Below are positions 35,499 to 47,536 of a stretch of 64,000 nucleotides of DNA, piece after piece; the first letter of the stretch is position 1, and each line of letters starts with the position of its first letter. The DNA comes from Silene latifolia (lineage: Eukaryota; Streptophyta; Magnoliopsida; Caryophyllales; Caryophyllaceae). Under the pieces are notes generated by a model. The model was not told the origin of the DNA, did no database searches, and saw nothing but the letters and a program-made list of their open reading frames with translations. The stretch is from NCBI RefSeq assembly GCF_048544455.1, contig NC_133537.1, forward strand, positions 145,926,058 to 145,990,057, written 5' to 3'. A program made the translations under genes and the position numbers.

Positions 35499-35558
35499 GG
35501 AGATCGCCTTGCCAGTAAATCATATCGTGTAATGAGAAAATGCAAGCATTATTTTCTA

Positions 35559-36800
35559 TTACAAATGAAAAACCAAGTTTATCAAGTGCGTAAACCGAAA
35601 TAATGTTTTTCGAAAGATGGGTACATAATAGCAATCATATAATGATAACTCAAATCCGCTAGGAAGCTGGATCACATATGTTCCCCTCGAGATGGCAGCC
35701 ACTCTTGCTCCATTCCCGACACGCAGGTCAACCTCACCCTTTACGAGAGGCTTGAGATTTCGGAGGCCCTGCACATGATTACACAGATGAGAACCACAAC
35801 CAGTATCAAGTACCCAAGTTCCGTAACTTGCGTGGTTAATCTCAATCATATGAATAAAAGTAGAAGGAGAAGACATACCAACAGGTTTAACGCGACCTGC
35901 TTTTATGTCCTCATGATAAACAGGACATGTACGCCTCCAATGCCCAGACTTGTGGCAATGATGGCATTCCATGTTTTCGGTCTTGCTCTTTGTCGCGCCT
36001 GATGAGTTACTTGCCTCACCAGGCCCACTCTTACCTGATCCCGACTTCTTAAACTTCGGTTTGCCTACTGCTAGGCCTGGCTGAACTTTGCCCTTACCCT
36101 TGCCCTTGTTTGACACAACGAGAACATCTTGTTTCATGCTCCCACCGAACTTCATGTCCTTCTCGGTGCGTACGAGGAGGGAGTGCAGTTCATGGGGAGT
36201 TTTCTTCAAATCATTCATATAGTAATTCGCTCTAAATTGCGAATAACCATCGTGGAGTGAGTGAAGTATGCGGTCAATAACAATGTTCTCGCTGATCTTA
36301 CAATCAAAGGTCTCCAGCTTCTCGACATTCTCAATCATCTTTGAGAATGTGTGGGCTAACTGGTTGGCCTTTTCGGAGTCTCGCATCAAAGAAGCGAGTG
36401 GTAAGCTCATAGGTCACGATTCTCGGTGCTTTTGAGAATTCCCTAGTGAGTGTAGTGAAAATCTTGTTTGCACTTTGAGCTATGAAGCGTTTCTGCAAAT
36501 TGGATTCCATTGCAAAAATAAGTACGTTCTTTACCGCACCCGCTTCCATGGCGAAATCGTTATACTTGTCGATTTCGTTAATTTCAGCCGTGGGGCCTGG
36601 GTTTGGTGGGATGGGCTCAATCAGATATTTGAGCTTCCCATCAGCAATGGCAACATTCCGTAATGCCGCCTCCCAGTCCGTGAAGTTTGATCCATCATTC
36701 TTGATCGAGTAGACCGATTCATCTGATCCATGAAGATCCGAAGCCAGGACTCACGGTCCAATGTGACACTTGGCATTGGGTCGTCCTCACGGCCAGCCAT
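35559..36800 (-). pseudogene. Gag and protease of the copia element
   Basis: The start is most likely the ATG at 36800 (MAGREDDPMPSV). A frameshift near 36718-36730 and another near 36400 split it. Frame 36549-36331 and frame 36410-35559 cover the UBN2-type gag helices. A Lys/Gly-rich tract (KGKGKGK) precedes the zinc knuckle CHHCHKSGHWRRTC (near 35930-35975). The protease active site DTGCGSH follows (near 35795-35815). Gag and protease are one frame, as usual in copia. Confidence 0.9.
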
Positions 36801-38719
36801 TATGTTATTAGCAGTTTAAATGTTCGTGTTCTACACTGAAAAAAGGAAGAAAAACAAAACGAAATAAGCAACTCATCGAGGTGATTTAAGTCTATTTAAA
36901 ATTCATTTTAAACATGTAGACTCTCGCACTTGCATAATTGATCTCCCTCAAGAATGATACAAGTGATCCCAAGACTCAATTTCTGTAAATTGATAAGCCA
37001 ACTGTTTAGCTAATTCTTCCGGAAGAACTCTTGGTCGATAGATTTCCGTAAATCCTATCTATAGTCCACCACAGATCACACAGGATCGCACGAGTGACCA
37101 TAGTGTTGAGATAAAATAGGTCAATCGGTTCCAACTTACCCGACGTAGAAGGGGTCATATTATGCCTACCGACGAAGAAGGGACTCATTGGAGTTTGACC
37201 TATAAAGACCGTTCTCAATTTTTGTTTATACGAGGAAGATCCCATCAACTAAATTATAATTCATATTAAGTGAACGAATAACTAGCGTTTGCGTGAATGA
37301 ATTAATTTGGGTGATGGCTTATAAAAATCGTGTGACATACGAATGTCAAAGAAAACTAACTCGTGACCTCTAAATGTGCCGGTTTTCATGCATTTATTAG
37401 GTGGTTTGGTTTTTAGGCGGAATATGATGCATACTATCGTTACGGAAAAATAAATAATTGAATGCAATACGTAAATAAAATTTCCTAGTGTGGCCTATCC
37501 TAATAAAAAGAACAAAATACAACTTTGGAATCCACCGTTGGACCCAAGAAGCTTGTCTTGTTGTTCCATCTTGATCCAGGTAGCGGGAGTGAGCATCTGG
37601 TCTCCGTCTTTGGTCTTCTCAAAAATTACAATTAAAATTACAAAATATAAACCTAATTACATTCTAATAAAAACTGTAATTACAAGTGAAAAATCCAAAA
37701 CGGAGATACGAGATCTCAAAATACAACCAAGACCGTGTTCCATCATTACGGTAACACGTTCTACTAAGGCCACACTAAGTTACAACCGTTTGCAAAAATA
37801 AATAAATACGTAATAAAAGGCATTCAACAAAACGATAAATAAATGCATCAACAAAAAAAACAAATTCATTCGTGACATAATTCCGTAATTATGTTAAATT
37901 TATCCAAACCACCTTTTAATGATTAAAATTCATGTGATAAAACCGCTTCTATCATTTAATTTTAATCTAATACAGAAAATTACTTTAAATATGCTTTAAA
38001 ATAACTTAATGGTACGTGTGTGAACCGTTTCACAATCATAGCGAGTGTACAATATCCGTATAAAGTACATATTAAGGCCAAAAGAAAATTTAAAGCAAAA
38101 AGAATAAATTTTCAAAGTCTGTCAAAAGTAAATCCCTCGATCCAGGGACACAGTGCTCGATCGAGGAACGAAAAAAGGGCTCGATCGATGAACGCAAGTC
38201 GATCGAGAGGGTTGCCAAACGAGAAAGTGCTCGATCGACTAAACCTGGTGGTCGATCGAGTACTTTAATCAGCAGATCTGCTTTCGATCGAGTACGAGGA
38301 CAACTCGATCGAAAGGGGGGTTTTGAAAAGGGATCGATCGAGTACAACGGGGGACTCGATCGAGTAAAAACATGAGAAAAACCACTCGATCGAGTAAAAC
38401 TTGCTCGATCGAGTACAAAATTTCTGGAAAACCTAAACCCTCGTGAAAACAGTTTGACAAAACAAAATCAATTGCAATTTTGATCAAAACGCATCAAAAC
38501 AAATTTAACAATTGACAAAACTTGACATATTGTTATAATCTCTGTATAAAACAACAATATGTAAAAGAACAAATCAAAAAACACACAAAACAACCGTGTA
38601 AAATCATGTCACGGTTCAAAAAAAAAACAGCCGTGTATACATGGCACGGATTTCGAGATAAAACACAACCGTTTCAAAATCGTTTTATGAAAAACACATA
38701 GAAAAATTTACGTGGCCTC
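36801..38719 (-). other. Long untranslated leader of the copia element
   Basis: About 1.9 kb lies between PBS and gag with no supported coding frame. It holds the cluster of TCGATCGA palindromes at 38157-38412. Confidence 0.75.
38157..38412. repeat. Cluster of 11 TCGATCGA palindromes in the copia leader
   Basis: Starts are at 38157, 38181, 38199, 38231, 38252, 38284, 38305, 38334, 38356, 38386 and 38405. Several are extended to CTCGATCGAG. The spacings are mostly near 21 or 30-32 bp, close to two or three helical turns. One 8-bp word would be expected about once in 65 kb of random DNA. Confidence 0.9.
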
Positions 38720-38731
38720 GCTCTGATACCA
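38720..38731 (-). other. Primer binding site of the copia element
   Basis: TGGTATCAGAGC on the minus strand, two bases after the 5' LTR end, is complementary to the 3' end of initiator tRNA-Met, the usual copia primer. Confidence 0.95.
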
Positions 38732-38733
38732 CT

Positions 38734-39722
38734 TGAGGGTATACATCCGTATAATACCCTTTAAATTTAGGACTATAACGTAAATTTAACATGCGATTAT
38801 CGTCATAAAACATAAATACAATAGAGAAACGATAAAGGTAAAGAATTAACCTCGGGTCCTTTATAGTGCGGCGTAAAGAACAGAAATCAAACGAGATTCC
38901 CTCCTAATTGTTGCACCCAAGACTTGTCCGAGATATGCCCTTGGCTAGATGGTGTTCTCCGATTGCCTTGCAATATTGGGAGAACTGATGTGAGGTTTTT
39001 CGAGATGTGAGATCTAGGTTTCAGAGAGAAACTATCTCCAAAACCCTAGTTTTCTGTAAAAATGAATTGTCTAGGTCAAAAGGAGAGGGAGTCTCTCCTT
39101 TTGTTTGGTTCGGCCGGACCGAGTGCATGCATGGGGAAGTGGGCTTCCACTTCCTCTTAATTTTAGCTCGAGGTCCAGTTCGCCAAATGCTAAAATGTAT
39201 ATGACGGGTTTATATTATAAACTGTTATCGGTTATCGGAAATTAAGGCATCAGTTAATAATACGGGTTAGCTGAATTATTAATTCGTGTCCGACAAAGCA
39301 GTATTGTATAATTATATTCAATATACATTTAATTAAATATGAATCGTTTATATTTAATTTTACGAATTAACTGGTTAATTCGCCTTAGCCCATGATATTT
39401 AATCCGTATTAAATATAATATCTCAACATCACATATTTGACTAATTACTAGTCAAATAACTCGGACTAACTGGTTAGTCAATTTTGGCATCTACATGACA
39501 GTATTTTCATACCGTCACATCTCTCGAACGTATCCTATAGGTGTGACTTTTAGGGACCAGTTGATCACCGCCATCTGTATGACAATAACGTCAAACTTAT
39601 CTAGCAAGCCAACCGTTATTGATAAACGTGGATCAACTGATAATAATACCAAAGTATGCCCTTTGATCCTTTTAGAGGTTTATAAGTCCTTGCACTAGCT
39701 GTTAAGGACACTAACCCCAACA
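38734..39722 (-). repeat. 5' LTR of the copia element
   Basis: This is the near-identical partner of 30910-31899, flanked by TGAGG at 39723-39727. Confidence 0.95.
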
Positions 39723-39727
39723 TGAGG

Positions 39728-39934
39728 TGGTAGTGGTTGTAGTGGTGGTGGGTGTGGTGGCGTGATTGTGTTGTTGGTGGTGGTAGTGGTGGCGAACGTA
39801 GGGTAGTGGTTGCGGCGGTGGTGGTAGTGGATACACGGATTACCACCTTATATATATATGGTATAACTACTAGATACATGTGGTATTACTACTAAATACA
39901 TGTGTATCTAGTAGTATAACTATATATAGGATTG
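39728..39934. other. Flank right of the copia element, GGT-rich then AT-rich palindrome
   Basis: It continues the GGTGGT-rich DNA that ended at 30909. From 39850 to 39925 lies a TA-rich stretch with partly self-complementary ACTACTAGATACATG / CATGTGTATCTAGTAGT arms. No gene is seen. Confidence 0.6.
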
Positions 39935-42900
39935 GGATCCGGTGAGAACCACTAGTATAATGAGAACCATGAGAACCACTATTGTATCTAATAATACGGA
40001 TGACTGTATTTTACCAAATTAACGCCCTTCCTCCAAACCTTCTAATCTCCGTCATTTTCCGACTATTAACATCTTCGACAACACTAGCCCTTTCTTTATC
40101 TATGATCGATCGTCACATACCGAACGATTAATCTCTTCAACGATTTACCTATTCGACGCTGCTTCAATTAATAGAGCATGTTAATTCGACGTAAAATTTT
40201 GAAATTGATGATTATTTTTTCTGAAATTAGCATTTATATTTTGATCTCTTTGTAATTTTTTAATTCGTCGATTAAATTAGTTGAATTTAGGGTCTGATTA
40301 TCGTGTTATATTGTTTGTTAAATTAGGTTTAAATTAATATTTTTGATTCGTCGATTAACTTTTGAAATTGATGAATTATGCTTGTGAAATTAAGGTTTCG
40401 TGAATTAGATTGGGGAAATTCAGAAATTAGGGTTGCAGAAATTCGGAAATTACCTAAATTTGTTGAAAACAAGAAATTGGGGAGTCAAATCATTAGATAG
40501 TTCATGTAATTTCTATTTATGTGCATCGAATTCTTGTTTATGTGGACTATAATTAGGGTTTCATGAATCAGTTTAGCTTAATTGAGAAATTAGGGTGAGG
40601 GAAATTGAGTAATTACCTAAATTTGTTGTAATCATGAAATTGGGGACTGAATTCCGTGAATTAAATAGTCTTTACAATTGTCAAAATATTATCTATGTGC
40701 ATCAAATTCCTGTTTAGATGTATCAAAATTAGGGTTATATTTAATTTTCTAATATAGTTATGTTATTCATAATTTAATTTTTTTCCGTTTGTTGTTCCGT
40801 TGCAGCCATGAGCACGTTCACATACTTCTTCAAATGTCATTACAAATCAAGGAGTGATTGTTGAACTAAATGCATCTCAGTCTATATCATAAATATCTGC
40901 ACTTGCAGTTGAATTTGATATTCCTGAAGTTGTAACTTCTGAATTTACTCAAGGTACGATTCTACTCATCCTTTAAATTTAATCATGAATATTTTTATAC
41001 TTTTTTTTTAAATGGGCGGCGATGTAGACTCTAGACTCGATTGAACTAAATGCATTTTGAAATGTTAAGGTGTTAGCAAAGAATTAAAGGTTCTCTTTTG
41101 TTTCATGATTGCCTTTGTTGCAAAGGTGAAAAGTCAATCCTTTTTTTTAGGGGGGGGGGGGAATGAAAATAAGAGTACTATATAATAACCTTACACAAAC
41201 TGTTTGTTTATTAGAAAACAAGATTTTACCTAGTTCATGCATGTAGGAAGTTATTTTCTGCACATACAATGCTTTTCTATGCACGTACAAGGCAAGTAAT
41301 AAGTTGTGGTATACATGTGGGTATGTAATTGAATGTAAATGGTAGGGCAGTCTACTTGAATTACCAACATAACATATTTCTTACTTTAATTTCATCACAT
41401 ATGCAGAAGAAGAGGAGGTAGAGGAGAGAGAAGGTTCTTCAAGCAACACAAATCGGATATATGAGTGTCCTATTCATCTTAAGCCTAATATTGGTATGGT
41501 ATTCCCTAATCTTTAGCTCGGTATTGAGTTTTATGAATCATATGCGAAAGAGTGTGGATTTGTGACTAGATTAGGATCACAAAAAGTTTCGAAGGGTATC
41601 GTTACACATAAAATATGTCTGTGTAATAAGGCTGGGGAGTGTGAAGCAAAGTGGACACAACAATGGAGGCAAAGAACTAGGATAGGATGTCTTGCGTTGA
41701 TTAAGTTTAGGCGAATTGATAAGGGTCAATACGAAATTTATGGTTTTGATGAAGGTCACAAGACTCACAACCATATGCCACAAACACCCTTAACAATGGT
41801 GCATTTGACGCAATCGAGAGAATTGAACATAATTCACAAAAAAATGATAGTTGACAACTCGAAGCTTAACCTAGGTCCGTTAAGTCCTTTATGATTTTGA
41901 AGGAGTATGTCAGAGGGTATAAGAATGTGGGTGCATCATTGGAAGACTTTAAAAAAAATTCAATAGACATCAAAAAGTACTTAAGTGAAGGTGATGCTCA
42001 AATGCTTATTGAGCATTTTATGAAAATAAAACACATGTGTCCATCGTTTTACTTTGACTTTGACGTAGACTCCAAAGGCAGATTGTCACATATTTTCTGG
42101 GCTGACCCTATTAGTATAAAAAATTATATGCTATTTGGGGACATGACATATTTTGACACTACTTTAGGAAAAACAAGTATAGAATGACATTTGGTCCTTT
42201 CACGGGGGTATATCACCATAAGAGATGTGTGATCTTTGGTGTTGGGCTCATTATTAATGAAAGTAAAGAGTCATTTGCCTGGTTGTTTAATAAGTTCTTA
42301 GATGCCATGGGAGGTTGTCATCCAGTTTTTTTGATAACTGATGAAGATGAGGGGATAGAAGAAGGAACGAAATTAGCTTGGAAAGATAAGGTCCAACATA
42401 GGTATTGTATGTGGCACATATTGAAAATAGCTTGAGAAAGTTGGGCCTTCAATATATAAAGAAACCAAGTTTTTGAAGGAGATAAACTCATATGTTTGTG
42501 GTGAAGATGTGGAACCACATGAATTTGAGGAAAGATGGACAACAATAATTGAATCTCATGGGCTGTCTGAGAATGAATGACTTAAGGAAAAATATGGCAT
42601 TAGGCAGATGTGGATTCCGGCATACTTTCGTGACCTATTTTTAGGAGGTTTGATGAGAACTACCTCAAGTTCTAAATCAGAAAATCACTTTTTTAGCAAC
42701 TTCACTAATCCTACTCTAACCCTAGTTGAGTTTTGGATGCGATTTGAGAGTGCAATGGATGCGCAACGATGGACCCAATCTAAACTCATTACACAATCAA
42801 AAAACTCTTCTCCCTCGTTATCGGCTCCTCTTGCTCTCGAAAAACACGCAGCAAATACTTACACGCCCAAAATCTTTTACGAGTTTCAGGATGAATTAAA

Positions 42901-44400
42901 AGATGCTTGCTTTTCATGTGGGGTTGGGGATAAAAAAAAGATGATAACTATGGATTTGACTACATAGACATCATAGATCAAGAAAGAAACAAAACGTATG
43001 TGGTTGGTTTCAAGATGGATGAAGTGAAACTGGTATGCCGTCGCAAGAAGTTTGAAAGACACAGAATATTATGTCGACAAGTTCTGTGTGTCCTTAAAGA
43101 CCGGGGATTTAAGAAAGTTCCAAGTGAATATCTACTTAGTAGGTGGAGCAAACTAGAAACCTGTCATCCAATCTTTAGTTCTGATGGGCAGTTGCTTGCT
43201 GATTGCAGGGCAGTGGATGTACATAAAAACAAAATCAGTGAATTGTGGTCGGAATTGTTCACTTCTGTGTCGCTAGTTGAACAGACTCCTGTATATTGTG
43301 ATGAGTTGCTGGATATTTTACGTGGGTTCAAGAAAAGGGTTATTGTAGGAATAAGTGTTGCTGATGATAGTGGTAATAGTGGTATTGGGCAGAAAAAGGA
43401 TAAGAGTGCTGAAATTGGAATTCTTTTAGGAACAAATGTCCCTACTGAAATTAAAGTTTTGCCTCCAAGACAATGCAAAAACAAAGGCTCGAGGAAAAGA
43501 CTGATCTCGCAAAGAGAAAAAGCTGGGGAAGTCAATAAGAAACCACTAAGAAGATGTAAGGCTTGTGGGGAGATGGCGAACCACGACAGTAGGAATTGTG
43601 ACAAAAGGACCAACGACGATTAGTAGAGTATGTTTTCTCCTATTAACGTGAATTTCTATTATTAGCGTATGTTTTCCCTTTAATTGTTAGCATGGCTGAC
43701 ATTTGGTTTCTTATCTATGTGAATTGAAGTGTGAGGCGATGAATTGCTTGGACTTATGATGCGAAGCAGATCAGAACCAGAAACTAAGTTATTCGATTTC
43801 TGACAACTTAAGAAAGTAATCTGAATGCTTAATTTATTTGTTTTATGTGACACTGTTTGGACTTGTGCAGCATTGTAGTGGACCGTGAAGAATATTTGGA
43901 GCATTTTTAGAGCATTATTGAAGAATTATCATTTCAGAAGCATTTTGAAGCATTTGACAGTAGCATTATTGAAGAATTTGATAGTGTTTGGACTTTTTAA
44001 TTGATAGATTTTGGACTTGTCCAGATTATGATCAATGTAAATTCTTGTTTTGCAAACACCATTTTTTTTCCTGGATTTAAAGAATGTAGAGTGAGTTCTC
44101 TGGTTTTTTGGACTAGTCCAGATTGGATATTTTTGAATTGATGAACTGAGCACGGAAGTCCAAAATGTTAAATTGAATTTAAAGAATGTAAACGTGAGTT
44201 TTCTTGACATCATTATGTCGTGCATGTACAACCTTATTTCATGCACATATAACGCTAATTAGTGCACATATAAGGCAATTAAAGAAACCTGAAAAATGCG
44301 ATTAATTTATTAATGTTCATTACGATAGCAAGTGTTGAAACTTCAAAGAGCATTTCTGAGTTTGCTAACTTTAACATTGGTTGACACGATTCTTGGATCT
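39935..44400 (+). mobile_element. Decayed MULE with FAR1-type transposase (boundaries approximate)
   Basis: The only strong evidence is the transposase remnant (41409-43623). 39935-40805 is a noncoding 5' part with repeated AAATTAGGGTT and AATTACCTAAATTTGTTG stretches, as in a plant 5' leader with intron. A GGATCCGGTGAGAACC-type start near 39938 might be a terminus, but I could not find its inverted partner on the right side. The ends are therefore guesses. Confidence 0.5.
41409..43623 (+). pseudogene. FAR1/FHY3-like MULE transposase, broken
   Basis: An acceptor at 41406 precedes an acidic EEEEVEEREG start. A TAG at 41514-41516 follows, then the FAR1 DNA-binding domain (GIEFYESYAKECGFVTR, 41520-41790). 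The MULE transposase core has the first aspartate near GDMTYFDTT (42140), then PFTGVYHHKRC, the second aspartate in FLITDEDE (42332) and HRYCMWHI. The third acidic block is near 42520. The SWIM finger at 43027-43095 reads CRRKKF... ILCRQ, so its first CxC and its CxH are both altered. The C-terminal tail has a CCHC-like finger (CKACGEMANHDSRNC). At least four stops or frameshifts are present (41892, 42187, 42433, 42965). Confidence 0.85.
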
Positions 44401-45055
44401 ATTCTCGCTATAAGTTCTCCCAAAATATATACAATAATATAAAAAGGCTTGTTGAGCAATTCTTTAAACTGCCACGTGGACATCAAATTTTAACTTTTTG
44501 AGTCAATTTTCTTCTATTAGACTATTTACTAAATATTTTTTTTTAAAACGAAATTTACTAAATATTTACCTAGCCATTATGGATGTTATTATGTGAAATT
44601 ATAGCCTAAAATTTCATCTACCCTATTGATTATACCTTTTAATCTCTACACTATAATAATGCTCCATTAATTTGAGAAGTTGAATAGCTCCATTAATTTA
44701 TTGTTTTTATTTTTATGTGACTTAAAAACTATAAATTAAATATGCATGCTACATGCATACTACTATTCACTTATCTATAAATTAAGTACTTTTACCATTT
44801 TCACAATACATTACATTTTTAGGAAGTGGAAAAAAAAAATTCAAAATAGAATAGTGTCTTCATATATTTTTTATTTGTTCAATACAAATGTTTGATCAAT
44901 TCTACGCAAAGCAAGAAATTCAAAGTTTTCTTAGGAATTTCATCTTCTATATGTGCATATTAATATATTTGCTTTGAAAATAACATTTCTAATCTGATGT
45001 TTTAGATAGTTATTTTTAAAGTTTTTTGTTTTTAAAATCAAATTCTACGCAAAGT
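43630..45055. other. AT-rich DNA between MULE remnant and element 3; no gene seen
   Basis: It contains related GCACATATAA / GCACGTACAAGGC words (44220-44275) that also occur at 41260-41290 inside the MULE region, suggesting the MULE extends at least to about 44280. 44400-45050 is low-complexity AT-rich sequence without a coding frame. Confidence 0.5.
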
Positions 45056-47515
45056 TGTAGATACCCAGTATCTGCTGAGACTCCAACAAACACCCGATGA
45101 TTATCGGACTACAACATGCTTTGGAATCGCGCCGTTTGATCGACAGTTTGTGTACAACTTTACGTCGGAAAACTTAAAACGATTTCGAAAATAAAACATC
45201 TCAAAACATTTCTAAAATACCTGGAGTGTTTAATGCACGGCGACGGGGTCTCAATGACACTAACTAGAGTCAAAACCGGCACCGGACCAAAAATCGACTC
45301 AAAAATTCAAATCCCGACTCCAACAACGAGTCAAACCGAGTCAACCACCAAAAACAAACATTTCAAACCTTCTACCTTAAGTTTTCCCGGATTCATGAAT
45401 GGTCAAGTACCAAACATGTGACTACAAAACCAAGGATAGAACAAATCATGATTGCGTTTGTTATGAAAGCGACAACACACCTCGAAGACCCGCGACGTGG
45501 CTCGCGCCTCTTTGAGCAGCCCCGGTGGCCACGTCGCTCAAAACTCACACAACCACTCATTCTCCTATAAATACCCCTCAAATGCCACCCATTTGAGAGT
45601 TACGCGAGTGTCTGCCCCCTCTTTTCTCCCTTAAAATTCTCAACTCGACTTCTTAAGTCACAACCCGACGCGTATTTATGACCTACCGATCGTAAACACG
45701 AGCCTTACACATTGTTTGGTACCGTCATCGTGCATTAAATCACTTGACCGACCACTTCGACCACTACACCATCACTAAACTTTTAAAACACACTTTTACT
45801 TACCAAAACAGTTTTAAACCGAATTTTTTCCGATCAAATGAGTTGTTACACTTACGTCGGTCACTCGCCATAACCAAACATGTAAGTATGAGGGTGTAAA
45901 AATCCTCTTTTATTATGTTTTCATTTGTTTCATGACTCTAACATGCTAAAACATGCATAACATGAACCAAAACATGGAATAAACGAGCCAAAACTGATTT
46001 TTGGTCTGAGGCAGAAGCCCCTTAGGTCGCCAACTAGCTCGCGCCTAAATGGGGTACTCAGACCAGAGATCAACCGTGTTTGTTCTCGTCATTTTCCTTA
46101 ATCCATTTTTCATATTTGTAATCGGTTTTCACCATTTCAAGTATTTTCGAACCTTTGTTGTTTTATTTCACATGTTTTAACCATAAAGCATTTTTCACCC
46201 TTGGTTCTTCATACCATGACGGTTAAATCCGTGTTTCGGTGATAATATTTGGTTAATGACATTTAAAAGGTATTTTAAAACCTTTTATTTCATTTCTTTA
46301 CATTTTCAAACAAATATATTAGTCACCAACACAAAGTCATCCTTGGTTCTACATACCATGCCGGATTTTAACCCGAGTACGATGATGAGTATCGACTAAT
46401 AACATTCAAATGGACTTAAAACAATTAGTCCATAATCTTTTTCAAAACTATTCATGTCAAGTTTGACAAATCGAACCCGACACCGAATATTATCAAATAA
46501 TGATGATTATTCGAGTCTAGTTCTTCAAATCAATAAATCCGGTCTAAACGACCCCTTCAAATCAAACCGGGTTCAAACACCCATTTTCAACACGTTTTAT
46601 AACGTTTTCTAAAAAGTCATAACACGGCGCATAAACCGTGGGCTAACCCGCGCCTAAACAGGCTCTCCATTTCTCATTTTCAGAACCAGAGGGAGGCCCC
46701 TTACACCGCCGGCTGGCTCGCGCCTCATATAGCCGTCTGGTACAGGGCCTGTTCCCTTCCAGCGTTAGTCCAGGACGATTCCGACTCCGGTTAACCCGGA
46801 TATAGGACGGATCAGATGACTATTTGATTATCCAAAACCATATTTGCAAAATGCCTTACTAAGATAAATGGATCACGTTATGCACCCTAAACCTAATACG
46901 GTAAATGGATGTTTAATTTCCGTCTTGCATGCAAATCAACCTTTAATCCAACTCGACATCTTATACTTGATACTTGGATTAAATCAACCGACTTAGAAAG
47001 CTCTCACATGTTAGGTTTAAATTATTGGATGTGCATTCATGCATTTAAACCGTTTTATCAACTTTTGCATTCAACCAACCAAGATCGATCAGTAGAGGCT
47101 GCTAAACGCGGGCGGGATTGGGTGTCTGATTAAAGGGCTTCCAAATACGTACCTTCACCTCTTACTCAGAAACTTTGGATAGTGGACGACCTTATCCAGA
47201 GCGTACGAGAGTCATTCTAGAGATAGGATGCTAAAGAGGGACGATTTCCTTATCTTTAGTACCTATGTCAAACGCTGGTTTGTGCTTCGATTTGACCGAG
47301 GTATAAAGTGGAATTCGAACGGGTTCCAGGCATCCCACAAATGCTTGGTGGCGACTCTGAACATCTCTAATCGTTTCGAGACCCTTACCGAGACGAAACC
47401 GACCGATCTAAAACGATCCGGTCGAAAGCATCTTTTACGCCGCCGAGCGTGGCTTTCAAAGAGACCGCTGTATGTCCACAGATCAAAGTGGGCTTGCAGG
47501 TAGGCCACGTCCACA
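45056..47515 (+). repeat. 5' LTR of element 3
   Basis: It starts TGTAGATACCC, like the LTRs of elements 1 and 2, and ends GTCCACA, three bases before the PBS. A similar GTCCACAGAT word at 47474-47483 makes the exact end slightly uncertain. It contains repeated GCTCGCGCCT blocks near 45500, 46036, 46649 and 46709, and a TATA box at 45566. Confidence 0.85.
45492..45573 (+). promoter_or_regulatory. LTR promoter of element 3: 10-bp inverted repeat and TATA box
   Basis: GCGACGTGGC (45492-45501) and GCCACGTCGC (45528-45537) form a perfect 10-bp inverted repeat with ACGT cores, as in plant bZIP sites. TATAAATA follows at 45566-45573. The interval holds GCTCGCGCCTC, which is repeated elsewhere in the LTR and before the antisense gene (58255-58290, 58370). 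Confidence 0.75.
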
Positions 47516-47518
47516 GAT

Positions 47519-47536
47519 TGTCGACTCCGCTGGGGA
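47519..47536 (+). other. Primer binding site of element 3
   Basis: TGTCGACTCCGCTGGGGA differs from the PBS of LTR-B (26228-26211) at two positions and lies three bases after the LTR end. Confidence 0.85.

Larger units (their letters stand above)
30910..39722 (-). mobile_element. Ty1/copia element, complete ends, decayed coding region
   Basis: The LTRs are 990 and 989 bp (30910-31899 and 38734-39722), differ at only a few places and end TGTTGGGG...CCCTCA on the minus strand. The 5-bp target duplication TGAGG is perfect. The PBS at 38731-38720 is TGGTATCAGAGC (initiator tRNA-Met type). The domain order gag, protease, integrase, RT, RNase H is that of copia. The coding region is split by frameshifts and stops despite the young LTRs, so it was probably mobilised in trans by an intact relative. 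Confidence 0.95.

Noticed and set aside
38157..38412. Regularly spaced short repeats resembling a CRISPR array
   Set aside because: The repeats are only 8-10 bp palindromes with 10-24 bp spacers inside a plant copia leader; no cas genes and not a prokaryote.
39938..39980. Terminal inverted repeat of the MULE
   Set aside because: No matching inverted copy was found up to 45055, so it is kept only as a possible terminus in the MULE entry.
44400..44760. Helitron-like start in AT-rich DNA
   Set aside because: No convincing 3' hairpin with CTRR end and no Rep/helicase sequence was found.
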